Below are positions 46,132-55,592 of a DNA stretch of 64,000 bases, one piece after another. Within the stretch, counting starts at the first letter, position 1, and each line of letters starts with the position of its first letter. The notes beneath the pieces are model-generated. The model worked only from the letters and a program-made list of their open reading frames with translations, had not been told where the DNA came from and ran no database searches. Source of the stretch: Candidatus Nitrotoga sp. HW29 (GTDB lineage Bacteria; Pseudomonadota; Gammaproteobacteria; Burkholderiales; Gallionellaceae); the NCBI RefSeq assembly GCF_924101635.2, contig NZ_CAKMAA020000012.1:17992-81991 (forward strand), read 5' to 3'. Position numbers and translations under genes: made by a program.

Positions 46132-47978
46132 GTTGACCTCAAAAAATTAGGCGCGCTACGACCATAGAATTTGTTGACATCTGTCGCACCCGTTTCGGTT
46201 TTCTCAGCCAGGGTTGCGGCGATCAGTAGGTATTTGATGTAAAGCCGATCATCTTCGAGTAGTAGCTGATTTGCCAGCTGGATATTTTCGCCATCTGCCG
46301 CTAATTCCGACAAAATGGTTTTGATTTTTAGCCTAACGCGGGAATAGAGAGCGGTGGCAGGCAAGCCCAGAATAGCCGCGAAACGCTCGATTAATACGGC
46401 AATATTGAGTTGCAAGGTAATCGTCGTGAACATTTGTGCCAGTGGCAATTCGTCTGCAACAACAATGCGTTGATCCTGTAATTCGGCAACACGGGACGCC
46501 AAATTTGGCCAACGGCGGGCTAAGTAGTCGAGATGAATGCGCGCCGAATCGTTATCTTTCAGCAACAAACGCAGTCGCGGTTCTTTCCGGCTTAGTACGA
46601 CAACGGAATTTTGCTGATTTGATTCAAGGGCTATGCCATAACGCAGCCACAACAGCAAATGCAAGCGCAAGGTCAGATCGAGATAATCATTAAAAAAAGC
46701 TTCAAGATCGCCGTCGTAGAATTGTGCCGCTGCTTCCTCGGCAACTATGCTGCCGGTCAACGTTTGGGCCAAAAGCGCTGCCACCGGGATCAGCGTACTT
46801 TTTTGCAGCGTATTAACCGGGTAACGGCGCAGGATGTAGCCGAGGAACATCCGGTTATCGACATGTCCACCACAATCTTCGCGTGTCAGCAGCAGACGGC
46901 TGACAATTGACGGTTCACACGCGGCAATATCAGCAAGCAAGGTTTGGATGCTGTGGCCGTCCTGGATCGTACTTGGCTTAATGGTGCGAATATTTTTCGC
47001 ACCAAGCGTGCGGATTGTCAGCGGCAATTTCAAATGCCATTCCGGCGTATCGAGCATCACAACGGTACGGACCGAAAGCGTCGGCACGACCCTGAGATAA
47101 GCACGAGGGGCGCGAATTACATCGTGCAATTCAGCCTCAGCAAGAAAATTGGCAAGTTCATGTTCCCATACGAACGGATGTATCGGAATTAATGCGTGTG
47201 TATCCACCATCGCGATAGGCAGGCCGACGGCTTCGAAAGTAGGCCATGCAAGTGGCAGGCTATGTTTATTGCCTATGTTCGGGTGATAGAGAGCGAGGGG
47301 TACCGCTAGCCAGTGCAACAGAAAACTACGCTGAAACTCAGGGCCGTAAGTGGCGAGTGCCTTGGAATCGAAACCGAGTTTGGCACGCGCAGTGGGATAA
47401 AACGGATGATCGAGAAACGCACCGAGCCGATCATAGTGCAGCAGATAGGAATGCCAATCTGGCAGTTGTGTACCAGTCGTTATGCCATGCAGCGCGCGTA
47501 ACTCGGTAAACCAGCGTTCGCGTTCGGTTTCGCTAACTTGGCGATGCTCAGCGGCAATCTGGCACTCCGCTGTAAATGCGTTAAACGGAAGTACTGCGGC
47601 TGGATTAAGACCGCGAGTAAAACAAGTGATAATGTCCTCAATTGCATACAGCTCTTTAACCTGCTCACCTTCCTGCCATAGTAGTGGGAATCCGGCTCCG
47701 CACCAATCTTGCATAAATGTGGATTTGACGACTGGAATCCACAGGCAGTCGTCATCGTCGAAATGGGTTATTTTGAGCCAAACAAGATTAATCTTTGCAT
47801 ATTTACTTAATCCAGTAGGCAAGGCGGTGCTCGGCGTCAGCTCTGAACGGCTCACACATTCGCGTACGTCTTCGCGCAGCAAGGTATCGATCACTCGATG
47901 ACAAATATATACGGTGTGTTCGGCGTTAGTTTGATCCAGACAGATATGGTCAATCGTTGCGTTAGCAATGGTTTTCAT
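46128..47978 (-). CDS. NIS siderophore synthetase, PvsB-like
   Basis: A 616-residue IucA/IucC-family ligase, distinct in sequence from the second synthetase at 43104. Motifs: LDHPFYPTARAKLGF, LIPIHPFVWEHEL and HLKLPLTIRTLGAKNIRTIK. I start it at the ATG at 47978, which overlaps the ATP-grasp stop as ATGA; five extra in-frame residues upstream are not needed. In vibrioferrin synthesis PvsB joins the citrate-ethanolamine half to the alanine/2-ketoglutarate half. Confidence 0.87.
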   Translation of the reverse strand: MKTIANATIDHICLDQTNAEHTVYICHRVIDTLLREDVRECVSRSELTPSTALPTGLSKYAKINLVWLKITHFDDDDCLWIPVVKSTFMQDWCGAGFPLLWQEGEQVKELYAIEDIITCFTRGLNPAAVLPFNAFTAECQIAAEHRQVSETERERWFTELRALHGITTGTQLPDWHSYLLHYDRLGAFLDHPFYPTARAKLGFDSKALATYGPEFQRSFLLHWLAVPLALYHPNIGNKHSLPLAWPTFEAVGLPIAMVDTHALIPIHPFVWEHELANFLAEAELHDVIRAPRAYLRVVPTLSVRTVVMLDTPEWHLKLPLTIRTLGAKNIRTIKPSTIQDGHSIQTLLADIAACEPSIVSRLLLTREDCGGHVDNRMFLGYILRRYPVNTLQKSTLIPVAALLAQTLTGSIVAEEAAAQFYDGDLEAFFNDYLDLTLRLHLLLWLRYGIALESNQQNSVVVLSRKEPRLRLLLKDNDSARIHLDYLARRWPNLASRVAELQDQRIVVADELPLAQMFTTITLQLNIAVLIERFAAILGLPATALYSRVRLKIKTILSELAADGENIQLANQLLLEDDRLYIKYLLIAATLAEKTETGATDVNKFYGRSAPNFLRST

Positions 47979-49183
47979 GCGTCGATTTTCCATGCTAATC
48001 CATTGGCAATTCGGTCCATCTCCAGGCCTAAATATTGGGCATCTGAACCCGCTCCGCGTAGTACGCCAAGATAATCTTTGTTAGAGTTAGTCAGATGGAT
48101 AATATCGCCGATCATGCGTAGCGGTTTATAAGTGACTTGAATATCATCTGCATTCTGAACAAATGCTTCCGGCGCATTGGCAAGTCGACCGGCAGAGCGG
48201 GCGGTGAAGTAACGAATTAATCCCGCATCGGGAGCGATATTCAAATGGGGGAGGGGTTCGCCTAGATAGAGACGTAAAACGATTTCAAATAACGGAATGT
48301 CGAGCGTGTCTTGCATTAAAAATTCGCGATAATCGCCAATATTTCGGTAGTTTATTTCGATTAAACGGGGGCCTGTATCGGTCATAACAAACTCTGTGTG
48401 GCAGGCGCCAAACCCAACACCAAAGCTGCGAATAATGTCGACCACTTGGGTTTCTTGCGCGTTTGTCAACCCCGTCCCCCAGCTTGCTTCTAGTTCGACA
48501 AAATGCGGTGGCGGTGACAATTTCACTTTAAATCCACCGAGTATGCAGACCTTTTTATCGTCGCCAAGAGTTTCCAGCGTATAGAGGGTACCGTCGATAT
48601 ATTCTTCGAGAAGCAAAGGTTGTTCCGGCTGGGTGCCCCAGGCAGCAGCACAGTGCGCCTCGAGTTCGGCACGGCTATAACTCAAACTAACTTGCTGGCT
48701 GGCAACGCCTTCACGAGGTTTGACGATGCATGGAAATGGAACACTGTCTAAAACTTGAGCAAGCGCTGTTGTATCGCAGACAACCGCAAACCAGAGCATA
48801 TCGAGACCGCGAGTTTTTAAGTCGGCGCGCATTTCCGCCTTATTTTTGGCGCGATACGTGACATGCCAGTTTTTGCGTGGCAGACCAAAATAGTCGGCAA
48901 CGATAGCCGTACTGGTTTGCAGGTGGTCACTGTTGGAAAAAATTGCTGCCGGTGTTTCTACACGGCAAGTAATCGTTTCGATTACCGCGAGCGGGTTGAA
49001 TACATCACAGGCGATAATTTCATTAGGGTAAGCAGGAAGACCTATTTGATTAAAATATTGCCTGTGAGTTTCAGTGTGGTCAGTCAATAATACGATAGAT
49101 AAGCCAAGACGCTGTGCGGCGGGAATAAAGCCAGCATTGACAGAGTCGGTTATCACGTGAGCTAAAATAACGAGTTCTTTCAT
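47975..49183 (-). CDS. ATP-grasp ligase, PvsA-like
   Basis: A 402-residue ATP-grasp enzyme. Visible parts: FPCIVKPREGVASQQVSLSY (ATP-binding lysine and small loop), LLLEEYIDGTLYTLETLG, and the metal site ending RLIEINYRNIGDYREF. It is the first biosynthetic gene after the receptor, 11 bases from its stop, with a clear aaggggcgtc-ATG site. PvsA is proposed to join alanine and 2-ketoglutarate-derived units in vibrioferrin. Confidence 0.83.
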   Translation of the reverse strand: MKELVILAHVITDSVNAGFIPAAQRLGLSIVLLTDHTETHRQYFNQIGLPAYPNEIIACDVFNPLAVIETITCRVETPAAIFSNSDHLQTSTAIVADYFGLPRKNWHVTYRAKNKAEMRADLKTRGLDMLWFAVVCDTTALAQVLDSVPFPCIVKPREGVASQQVSLSYSRAELEAHCAAAWGTQPEQPLLLEEYIDGTLYTLETLGDDKKVCILGGFKVKLSPPPHFVELEASWGTGLTNAQETQVVDIIRSFGVGFGACHTEFVMTDTGPRLIEINYRNIGDYREFLMQDTLDIPLFEIVLRLYLGEPLPHLNIAPDAGLIRYFTARSAGRLANAPEAFVQNADDIQVTYKPLRMIGDIIHLTNSNKDYLGVLRGAGSDAQYLGLEMDRIANGLAWKIDA

Positions 49184-49194
49184 GACGCCCCTTC

Positions 49195-51564
49195 TTAAAT
49201 ATCAATTTGCAGTGACAGTAAAGCTGTCCGCCCGGGCGCGGGTAATCGGCCCTGACTGTAATCGACGCCGCGGAAGTAATAATCACGATTGAACAGATTG
49301 TTGATCGCCAGCCCCGCTTTAATTTTTTTATTGCTCCAGCGTAAATTGTGTGTGATTTGTGCGTTCCATACGGAATACGAAGAGATTTTGCCGATTGATC
49401 CGGTAGCGTTTTCGGTTACTGTATTGGCTCCGTCGCTAAATGATTCGCTTTGGTAAAGGCCATTGAGATTCCAATTCCAGCTTCCGGTGCGGTAGTTAAT
49501 ACGTTGATTAAATTGATGATGCGCTGCCAAAGGTAATTCTTTTCCAAAAAATGCACCAGAAAGCTGTTTGGTATCGACATAGGTATAACCAGTTTTTAGT
49601 TCGAGACCGAGAATTTGTTCCGGTCGCCATGCAAACTCAGTTTCCACTCCTTGATGACGGGCTTTCCCGAGATTTCGGAAGCCCACCATTTGATTCACGA
49701 ATTCGAGTTTATTGTCAAAATCAAAACGAAAGGCCGTAAGCGTGGTGTCAATATTTTTGGTCGGTGCCCAGCGGATTCCAGCTTCGTAATTTTGTGCTTT
49801 TTCGGACGCCAGATCAGCGGCAAATGTAATCTGTGTGAACTGAACAGGGCGCATGGATTTGTGAATATTTGCAAATAGGAATACCTCATTATTTGCTTGG
49901 TACCCAACGTCCAGGCCCGGTAACCAGTCCGTGGTCGGATTACGAGTTTGCGCACCGGTAAGATGGTTGCGGTAGTAAAGGTCTATCTGCTCGCGGCGAA
50001 TACCCGGAGTGATTTTTAACTTGTTGTCTAACAGCATGAAAGTATCACTCATGTAAATGGCATAGGCATCGTTCTCGAAACGCCAGTTGCGGGAAACAGT
50101 GTAAGCACCTGTCGCCAAGGTGCGCGCATCAACGAGATAGTCGACTTCCTCACGCATATAACGTGCGCCAACAGAAATTTTTTGTTTAATCCCACCGTCA
50201 ATATTAAATGTGAATCGTGGTTCGCTGCCGTACACTAAAAAATTTCGAGGCGCCGATTGTTTTTGTGTTGATGCGATGTCTGCGTTGGTGGAATTACCAA
50301 AGATAAACTCGCGGTTACTTTTATGCCCGAAGTTCGTCCAGCTGAGCTCCGCACCATTATCGAAGTACTGGTTGTAGATCAAGTGTCCCCGCACGGTATC
50401 GCCGTTGAATTGATCCAATGGCCGAGTCGATTGGTTACGGTTACGTTCATATGATTGTGGTGTTAACGCGCCGGGTAATTCATTTTCTGTTTTGTAATAC
50501 TGGAGGCCGGCTCTAATTTCGGCTGTATCGGTGACAAACCAATTGGCATCTAACATCAAATTGTTTACTGCAGTTTTGGAATGGGCACGAGCTGAATTCC
50601 CGTTAATAACGTTTGCCTGGATCTGTAGACCGAGTTTGTCGTTGACGAAACCGCCAACACGCAGATAACTGTCGGTTAGTAGCTGGCTATTGGGGGCAAA
50701 CGATAGCGTTTCCTTGAAAGTCAGGGATGTTTTTTGTGGAATTCGCTTAGTCACGAAATTAATCACGCCACCGACGTTATTCGGTCCATAATGCACTGCG
50801 ACTCCACCCTTTGCCACGTCAACAGTTTCAATCGAATTCATCGTTAGTGGAAACAATGACAGGCCGGTTTGTCCATAAGGGGCGAGAGTAATTGGGATAC
50901 CGTCAACCAGCACTAAAACTTGTTCACTACGCAACGGGTTGAGTCCGCGCACCCCGATATTAGGCAGAATACCTGTACCACTTTCGTCTAAAACCCGCAC
51001 GCCGGGGACAGTGCGCAATACGTCCTCCACCGTGCGTGCACCGGATTCGGTCAGCTCTTGATTGGTGATGACCGTTCGCGCGCCAGGGTGTTTCTTCGCC
51101 GCTTTAGGCGTGGGAGAGCCAAGCCAGTCTGCGCTAACCGTTACTTCCTCGAGGGTTTTGTTAGATTCATTTTGCTTTACTAGTGTCCAGCCGCCTCCTG
51201 GCTGAGCCGTCGCTGCCAAGCCGGTGCCGGCAAGCAATAGCGGCAGGGCTTCCTGTACGCTGTGGGTACCGGTCAGGCCTTGGCTATGCCGTCCAGCCGT
51301 GAGCTCGGTGGGGTAGGACAACAGGATACCCGCCTCGCGACCGTAACGGTTGAGCGCGCTTTCAAGTGGACCAGCGGGAATGTTGTAGGCAGTGCGCGCA
51401 GCTGCGATGGTTGTTATATCGGCCGCATGCACCGATGTTGCCCAAATGATTATCGTTGTAAAAACCGGCGTCGCAAAGGCGCATACCAGTAAATGATGAG
51501 AGAAGCGTTGAAGATTTGGTGCTTTGTTGCTGTTGCGGATACCGGCTTTGCCGTGTTGCCCCAT
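49195..51564 (-). CDS. TonB-dependent siderophore receptor with STN signalling domain
   Basis: A 789-residue outer-membrane receptor. A signal peptide (residues about 20-48, ending VHAAD) is followed by an STN domain (about 50-115: PAGPLESALNRYGREAGILLSY), a plug with NIGVRGLNPLRSEQVLVLVDG and PYGQTGLSLFP, and a 22-strand barrel ending LLSLQIDI. The plug is FecA-like. The STN domain lets it signal ligand binding to the FecR-like protein encoded just upstream. Ribosome site gagga. In the vibrioferrin model it matches PvuA. Confidence 0.92.
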   Translation of the reverse strand: MGQHGKAGIRNSNKAPNLQRFSHHLLVCAFATPVFTTIIIWATSVHAADITTIAAARTAYNIPAGPLESALNRYGREAGILLSYPTELTAGRHSQGLTGTHSVQEALPLLLAGTGLAATAQPGGGWTLVKQNESNKTLEEVTVSADWLGSPTPKAAKKHPGARTVITNQELTESGARTVEDVLRTVPGVRVLDESGTGILPNIGVRGLNPLRSEQVLVLVDGIPITLAPYGQTGLSLFPLTMNSIETVDVAKGGVAVHYGPNNVGGVINFVTKRIPQKTSLTFKETLSFAPNSQLLTDSYLRVGGFVNDKLGLQIQANVINGNSARAHSKTAVNNLMLDANWFVTDTAEIRAGLQYYKTENELPGALTPQSYERNRNQSTRPLDQFNGDTVRGHLIYNQYFDNGAELSWTNFGHKSNREFIFGNSTNADIASTQKQSAPRNFLVYGSEPRFTFNIDGGIKQKISVGARYMREEVDYLVDARTLATGAYTVSRNWRFENDAYAIYMSDTFMLLDNKLKITPGIRREQIDLYYRNHLTGAQTRNPTTDWLPGLDVGYQANNEVFLFANIHKSMRPVQFTQITFAADLASEKAQNYEAGIRWAPTKNIDTTLTAFRFDFDNKLEFVNQMVGFRNLGKARHQGVETEFAWRPEQILGLELKTGYTYVDTKQLSGAFFGKELPLAAHHQFNQRINYRTGSWNWNLNGLYQSESFSDGANTVTENATGSIGKISSYSVWNAQITHNLRWSNKKIKAGLAINNLFNRDYYFRGVDYSQGRLPAPGRTALLSLQIDI

Positions 51565-51688
51565 GTTAGATTCCTCTTTAGGATAGTTGGAGATGTGATG
51601 TACTCAACTCCTATGTCCCGCGAGAATCGAAAACAGACCACCTCAGCCAAATTTTTTTCGATTGCAAGTTTGGTGCGGTAGTACAAAG

Positions 51689-52786
51689 CTATGTATGAGC
51701 AGGTCGCACGGTGACCCAATAGCGTGTGAGAAAGTGAATCTTTACCGGCAGTGTGGTGCGCAGGATATCGAGGATGCGATCGGTGTCAGCCAGTGGATAG
51801 CTGCCGGAAACGCGTAGTTCGGCGATGGCCGGATCGCAGCTCAGGCGGCCGGGACGGTGACGGCTGAGTTCGGCGAGGAAGTCGGCCAGGCGCATGCCAC
51901 TTGCGACCAGCATGCCGTCGATCCACGCGGTATCGGTGTCACTGACGATCACGGTGGGTTCATTGATGACGTTGCGAGTAAAGCGGGTTTGCTCGCCAGC
52001 GCGCAGGATACGGGTTGCCCCCACGCCATTGTGTGGGCGGATGTCGACTGCGCCTTCGAAGACATCTATCCGGCTAGCATCTGTCTGTTGGCGCACGACG
52101 AAGCGCGTGCCCAGTGGCTGAAGCTCACCCTGCGCGGTTTCAATTAAAAAGGGACGCGACAAGCCATTGCCAATTCCGCTGCTGTCGTTGTGATCTGTAT
52201 CCTTGCCGGTGTTCACTAAAATTTCACCTTTGACCAGTAACACACGACGTTCGGTGGTGCTGAAGCGAATGTTGATGGCGCTGTCGGTGTTTAGGGTCAC
52301 GATGGTGCCGTCGGCCAGTGTGACGGTGCGCTGCTCGCCCACGCCAGTGTGTGCGTCCGCTGTCCATTCGCGCCAAGTTATGCTGTCTTTGGCCACCAAG
52401 GTTGTTCCGCCCGCAAACAGCAGGACGGCTAAGGTTTTGATCATCTCACGGCGTTTGACTGAACGGCGGGGGACCAGTGTAGCGTGTGCGATGGCCGAAG
52501 CCATGGGCGAGACCACGCTACGTAGCTGGCCATTGACGGCCTCTATGTGTTGCCAGGCACGTTCGTGGTCGGGATGTAAGCTCAGCCAGTGCTGCAGGTT
52601 ATGCCGGGTGGCGGTGCTGACGTCACCGGATTGTAGCTCTACCAACCATTCCACTGCACGCCGGGCAATGTGCGGTGGGATGTCACTGGAGCGAACGAGG
52701 CCATGATTGTCGTTGCGAGGGACATTCGGTAAAGATGGACTGTTGTTTGCATTAGGATTGACTCCCAGATTTGTGTCCAGATTCAT
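51689..52786 (-). CDS. FecR-type anti-sigma factor / signal transducer
   Basis: A 365-residue inner-membrane protein. I start it at the ATG at 52786 (MNLDTNLGVNPN), 14 bases after the sigma-factor stop, and not at the codon at 52900 inside the sigma gene. An N-terminal DUF4880-like region (IARRAVEWLVELQSG, then HPDHERAWQHIEAVN) is followed by a membrane helix (LAVLLFAGGTTLVA), a FecR domain (GEQRTVTLADGTIVTLNTDS, GTRFVVRQ, GEQTRF) and a C-terminal STN-like part. It should relay receptor occupancy to the sigma factor. Confidence 0.9.
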   Translation of the reverse strand: MNLDTNLGVNPNANNSPSLPNVPRNDNHGLVRSSDIPPHIARRAVEWLVELQSGDVSTATRHNLQHWLSLHPDHERAWQHIEAVNGQLRSVVSPMASAIAHATLVPRRSVKRREMIKTLAVLLFAGGTTLVAKDSITWREWTADAHTGVGEQRTVTLADGTIVTLNTDSAINIRFSTTERRVLLVKGEILVNTGKDTDHNDSSGIGNGLSRPFLIETAQGELQPLGTRFVVRQQTDASRIDVFEGAVDIRPHNGVGATRILRAGEQTRFTRNVINEPTVIVSDTDTAWIDGMLVASGMRLADFLAELSRHRPGRLSCDPAIAELRVSGSYPLADTDRILDILRTTLPVKIHFLTRYWVTVRPAHT

Positions 52787-52799
52787 CAGTGTACTTACC

Positions 52800-53312
52800 T
52801 TAGTCCGCCGCCAACGCGAAATAGCATTGGATACCCGCACGTACCAAATGGCGCTTGACGGTGCTGATAGAGATGCCGAGTTCGGTCGCGATTTCAGCAT
52901 GTGTCATGTCGTCGAGCTGGGCATGCAAGAATGCGCGCTTGACCAAAGCGGGCAAGCCGTCAAGAAGGCAGTCGATCTCGACGAGTGTTTTGAGCAGGAT
53001 GACCCGTTCTTCCGGTGATGGTACCAAGGCTTCCGGCATTCGTGCCAGTACATCAAGGTAGGCCCGTTCGATCTGTTCGCGCCGCCAATGGTTGGCCAGC
53101 ACGCGCTGTGCCACAGTTGTAAGAAAGGCGCGCGGTTCCTGGATGACCACTGGCTCTTCGCGAGCAAGCAACCGCACAAAAGTATCATGTGCCAGATCGG
53201 CAGCACGATGCGAGCAGCCTAGTTTCTTGCGCAGCCAGCCATACAGCCAACCGTGGTGGTTGCTGTAGAGCGTATGCACTTCTTGCTGCAGGACAAGCTC
53301 GGCGGTCCCCAT
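52800..53312 (-). CDS. ECF sigma factor, FecI type
   Basis: A 170-residue sigma factor with region 2 (ADLAHDTFVRLLAREEP, then REPRAFLTTVAQRVLANHWRR pattern) and region 4 HTH (MTHAEIATELGISISTVKRHL). I choose the ATG at 53312, which has aagga six bases upstream, over the in-frame start at 53342. With FecR and the STN receptor it forms a complete FecIRA-type surface-signalling circuit for the siderophore locus. Confidence 0.9.
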   Translation of the reverse strand: MGTAELVLQQEVHTLYSNHHGWLYGWLRKKLGCSHRAADLAHDTFVRLLAREEPVVIQEPRAFLTTVAQRVLANHWRREQIERAYLDVLARMPEALVPSPEERVILLKTLVEIDCLLDGLPALVKRAFLHAQLDDMTHAEIATELGISISTVKRHLVRAGIQCYFALAAD

Positions 53313-53372
53313 GAACATTCCTTCCCGATCAGGTGCTGGCACCTTCTTAAATGTAAATAAAAATTGTTCGCA

Positions 53373-53402
53373 ATTGTAGCCCGAAAAGAATCATTCGGGC
53401 AA
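53373..53402 (-). promoter_or_regulatory. candidate promoter and operator of the sigma-factor gene
   Basis: On the minus strand ttgccc and tacaat are 18 bases apart, a good sigma70-type pair. The spacer and element edges contain an inverted repeat gcccgaa-8 bases-ttcgggc whose centre reads aatgattctt, partly like a Fur box. The tacaat lies about 60 bases before the sigma gene start. Promoter by pattern only; the Fur role is inference. Confidence 0.4.
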
Positions 53403-53711
53403 TATGGGGCGGAAAGCGGTGTCAATGAGCGATGGTGCACAGCGTAGATATGACTCTATGCACTCGAATGAATTTTCGATCGATGACGGGTTATAAATTT
53501 AACCAATCGGGTTAGCCAGTCAGTTTTAGCTACGACAATATGTCACACGAATGGATATACGGCGGCCATACGGTGTTTTAAATTGAGCCCCACTTTAGTC
53601 TGGTAACAAGGTACCGCTACAAGAAGCAGGATGGAAAGGTGGCAAAGTGAATTCAGAGCTTGGTGCTGGATAAGTCGTGCAAAACTTAACAAGATACCCA
53701 TTGTTTTAAAA
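53403..53711. other. intergenic region downstream of ampG, upstream of sigma gene
   Basis: The rest of the spacer between ampG's end and the siderophore sigma gene contains no gene that I recognise. Confidence 0.35.
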
Positions 53712-53714
53712 ACG

Positions 53715-54974
53715 TCATTGATGTGTCAATGAATTTGACCCATTCCAGGGTGCCACTTTTAATAGTAATACCATTCCAGGCAGTGCCAGTAGTGCGCACA
53801 GTAGAAAGAATCCTGTCCAGCCGATTGCTTCCACCAACCAGCCAGTCGCTGCGTTGGCGAAGGTGCGTGGCATCGCCGCGAGGCTGGTGAATAGCGCAAA
53901 TTGCGTGGCGGTGTAGGCGGGGTGGGTGGTACGTGCAATAAAGGCGACGAATGCGGCTGTACCCAGTCCTACGCCCAAGGCTTCTATGCCAATCACTAGG
54001 GCGAGTTGAGTGAGTTCCACGGTGGTAATTTCGGCATGATATCCCACCGAGGCCAACCAGAAGAAACCAAAGATGGATACCACTTGAACGATACCAAACA
54101 ACCATAAGGCGCGGTTGATACCGATCTTTACCATCCATAATCCGCCAAGCAACCCGCCAATTACAGCGGGCCAAAGGCCGGCATTTTTGGCGATCAGGCC
54201 GATCTGTGTTTTGGAGAATCCCATATCCATGTAGAACGGAGTGGCCAGCGCGGTACACATGCTGTCGCCGAGTTTATAAAAAAACAGGAAGGTGAGGATG
54301 AGCAGTGCGCTTTGCCAACCATGCCGAGTGATGAATTCGTGAAACGGTTCGACAACTGCATCACGCAGGGATTTTGGCGAGTTAATATTCAGCGGCTCTT
54401 TCACCATGAGCGTCATCACCATGCCAGGCAACATGAACAACGCTGTAATGATAAATACGATGCTCCACGGCAAAAAATCTGCCAGGATCAGTGATAGTGA
54501 ACCCGGTACCAAACCAGCGATGCGATAGGCATTTACATGCACCGCATTGCCCAATCCCAGTTCACTTTCTAGTAGCAGTTCGCGCCGATAGGCATCGAGT
54601 ACGATATCCTGAGTAGCGCTTAGAAATGCCAATAGCGTTGCAATGTAGGCAATCGTGTGCAGATCGCTTTGCGGCGAAAATGCCCCCATCGAGGCAATGA
54701 CAGCTAATAGACCCAGTTGGGTGAGCAGCATCCAGCCACGTCGTCGCCCAAGGACAGGCAGGACATAGCGATCCAGCAGCGGGGACCACAGAAATTTCCA
54801 GGTATAGGGAAACTGAATCAGTGCAAAAAGGCCGATGGTTTTGAGATCAACCTGCTCGCTACGCAGCCAGGCGGGTACCAAATTGAACAACAGGTACAGC
54901 GGCAGGCCGGAGCTGAAACCGGTAAATACACAAATCAACATGCGCCGCGTGAATAGCTGCGCGATCATCCCCAT
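53715..54974 (-). CDS. ampG: AmpG-type muropeptide permease
   Basis: A 419-residue MFS-type transporter with twelve or more helices that imports anhydromuropeptides for cell-wall recycling. Start region RRMLICVFTGFSSGLPLYLL, then WKFLWSPLLDRY and ATQDIVLDAYRREL are AmpG hallmarks. Two ATGs (54974 and 54968) are possible. It follows metW by three bases and so lies at the end of the metX-metW-ampG operon. No ampD or ampC is adjacent. Confidence 0.9.
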   Translation of the reverse strand: MGMIAQLFTRRMLICVFTGFSSGLPLYLLFNLVPAWLRSEQVDLKTIGLFALIQFPYTWKFLWSPLLDRYVLPVLGRRRGWMLLTQLGLLAVIASMGAFSPQSDLHTIAYIATLLAFLSATQDIVLDAYRRELLLESELGLGNAVHVNAYRIAGLVPGSLSLILADFLPWSIVFIITALFMLPGMVMTLMVKEPLNINSPKSLRDAVVEPFHEFITRHGWQSALLILTFLFFYKLGDSMCTALATPFYMDMGFSKTQIGLIAKNAGLWPAVIGGLLGGLWMVKIGINRALWLFGIVQVVSIFGFFWLASVGYHAEITTVELTQLALVIGIEALGVGLGTAAFVAFIARTTHPAYTATQFALFTSLAAMPRTFANAATGWLVEAIGWTGFFLLCALLALPGMVLLLKVAPWNGSNSLTHQ

Positions 54975-54977
54975 GAA

Positions 54978-55592
54978 TTAAACAGCACGCTTGAAGCGAT
55001 ACACCGCTGTGCTACCTAATAGATTAGGCAATAGCTTTATCTCGTTATCGCCTGTCATGACGCGGCGATCAAGGATTTGTATTTTATTGTCATGGCAGAA
55101 TGTTTCAAAATCAATCAGTGTGCACAGATGAACATTGGGTGTGTCATACCACTGATAGGGCAAAACTTCAGACACAGGCATATTGCCTTGCAATATGTTC
55201 ATACGGTTTCGCCAGTAGCCAAAATTGGGAAAACTGACGATGCCCTCACGTCCTGCGCGCAGCATTTCCTGCATCAGAGGTTCCGTGTGACGAGTGGCCT
55301 GTAGCGTTTGTGACAGGATGACATAATCAAAGGCATTGCTTTCAAAACCGGAAAGTCCCGATTCCAGATCGCCTTGAATTACATTGACCTGATTCTGAAT
55401 ACAGGCCACGATGTTATCGTCACTTATTTCCACTCCGTAGCCCTGTACCTTGCTCGTATCTTGTAAATAGCGCAGCAGGCTGCCGTCACCGCAACCTAAG
55501 TCCAGGACTGAAGCACCTTGCGGAATCCATGACGCTATTGCGGCGAAATCAGGACGGGTTGCGGCGAGAGTGGAGTGATTATGCGTGCTCAT
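54978..55592 (-). CDS. metW: methionine biosynthesis protein MetW
   Basis: A 204-residue SAM-methyltransferase-like protein. Motif I is [16 protein letters not shown], followed by [15 protein letters not shown] sequence ([15 protein letters not shown]) and [11 protein letters not shown]. It pairs with MetX in proteobacteria and is reported as needed for full MetX activity. The start overlaps the metX stop by four bases (ATGA). Confidence 0.92.
   Translation of the reverse strand: MSTHNHSTLAATRPDFAAIASWIPQGASVLDLGCGDGSLLRYLQDTSKVQGYGVEISDDNIVACIQNQVNVIQGDLESGLSGFESNAFDYVILSQTLQATRHTEPLMQEMLRAGREGIVSFPNFGYWRNRMNILQGNMPVSEVLPYQWYDTPNVHLCTLIDFETFCHDNKIQILDRRVMTGDNEIKLLPNLLGSTAVYRFKRAV

Noticed and set aside
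40023..49183. Staphyloferrin B or achromobactin cluster
   Set aside because: There are two rather than three NIS synthetases, no SbnA/SbnB for diaminopropionate, and an ATP-grasp gene is first, which is the vibrioferrin gene order.
53686..54258. 190-residue minus-strand ORF rich in Arg, Trp and His
   Set aside because: It is an alternate frame of ampG; the ampG frame has clear membrane helices and family motifs.
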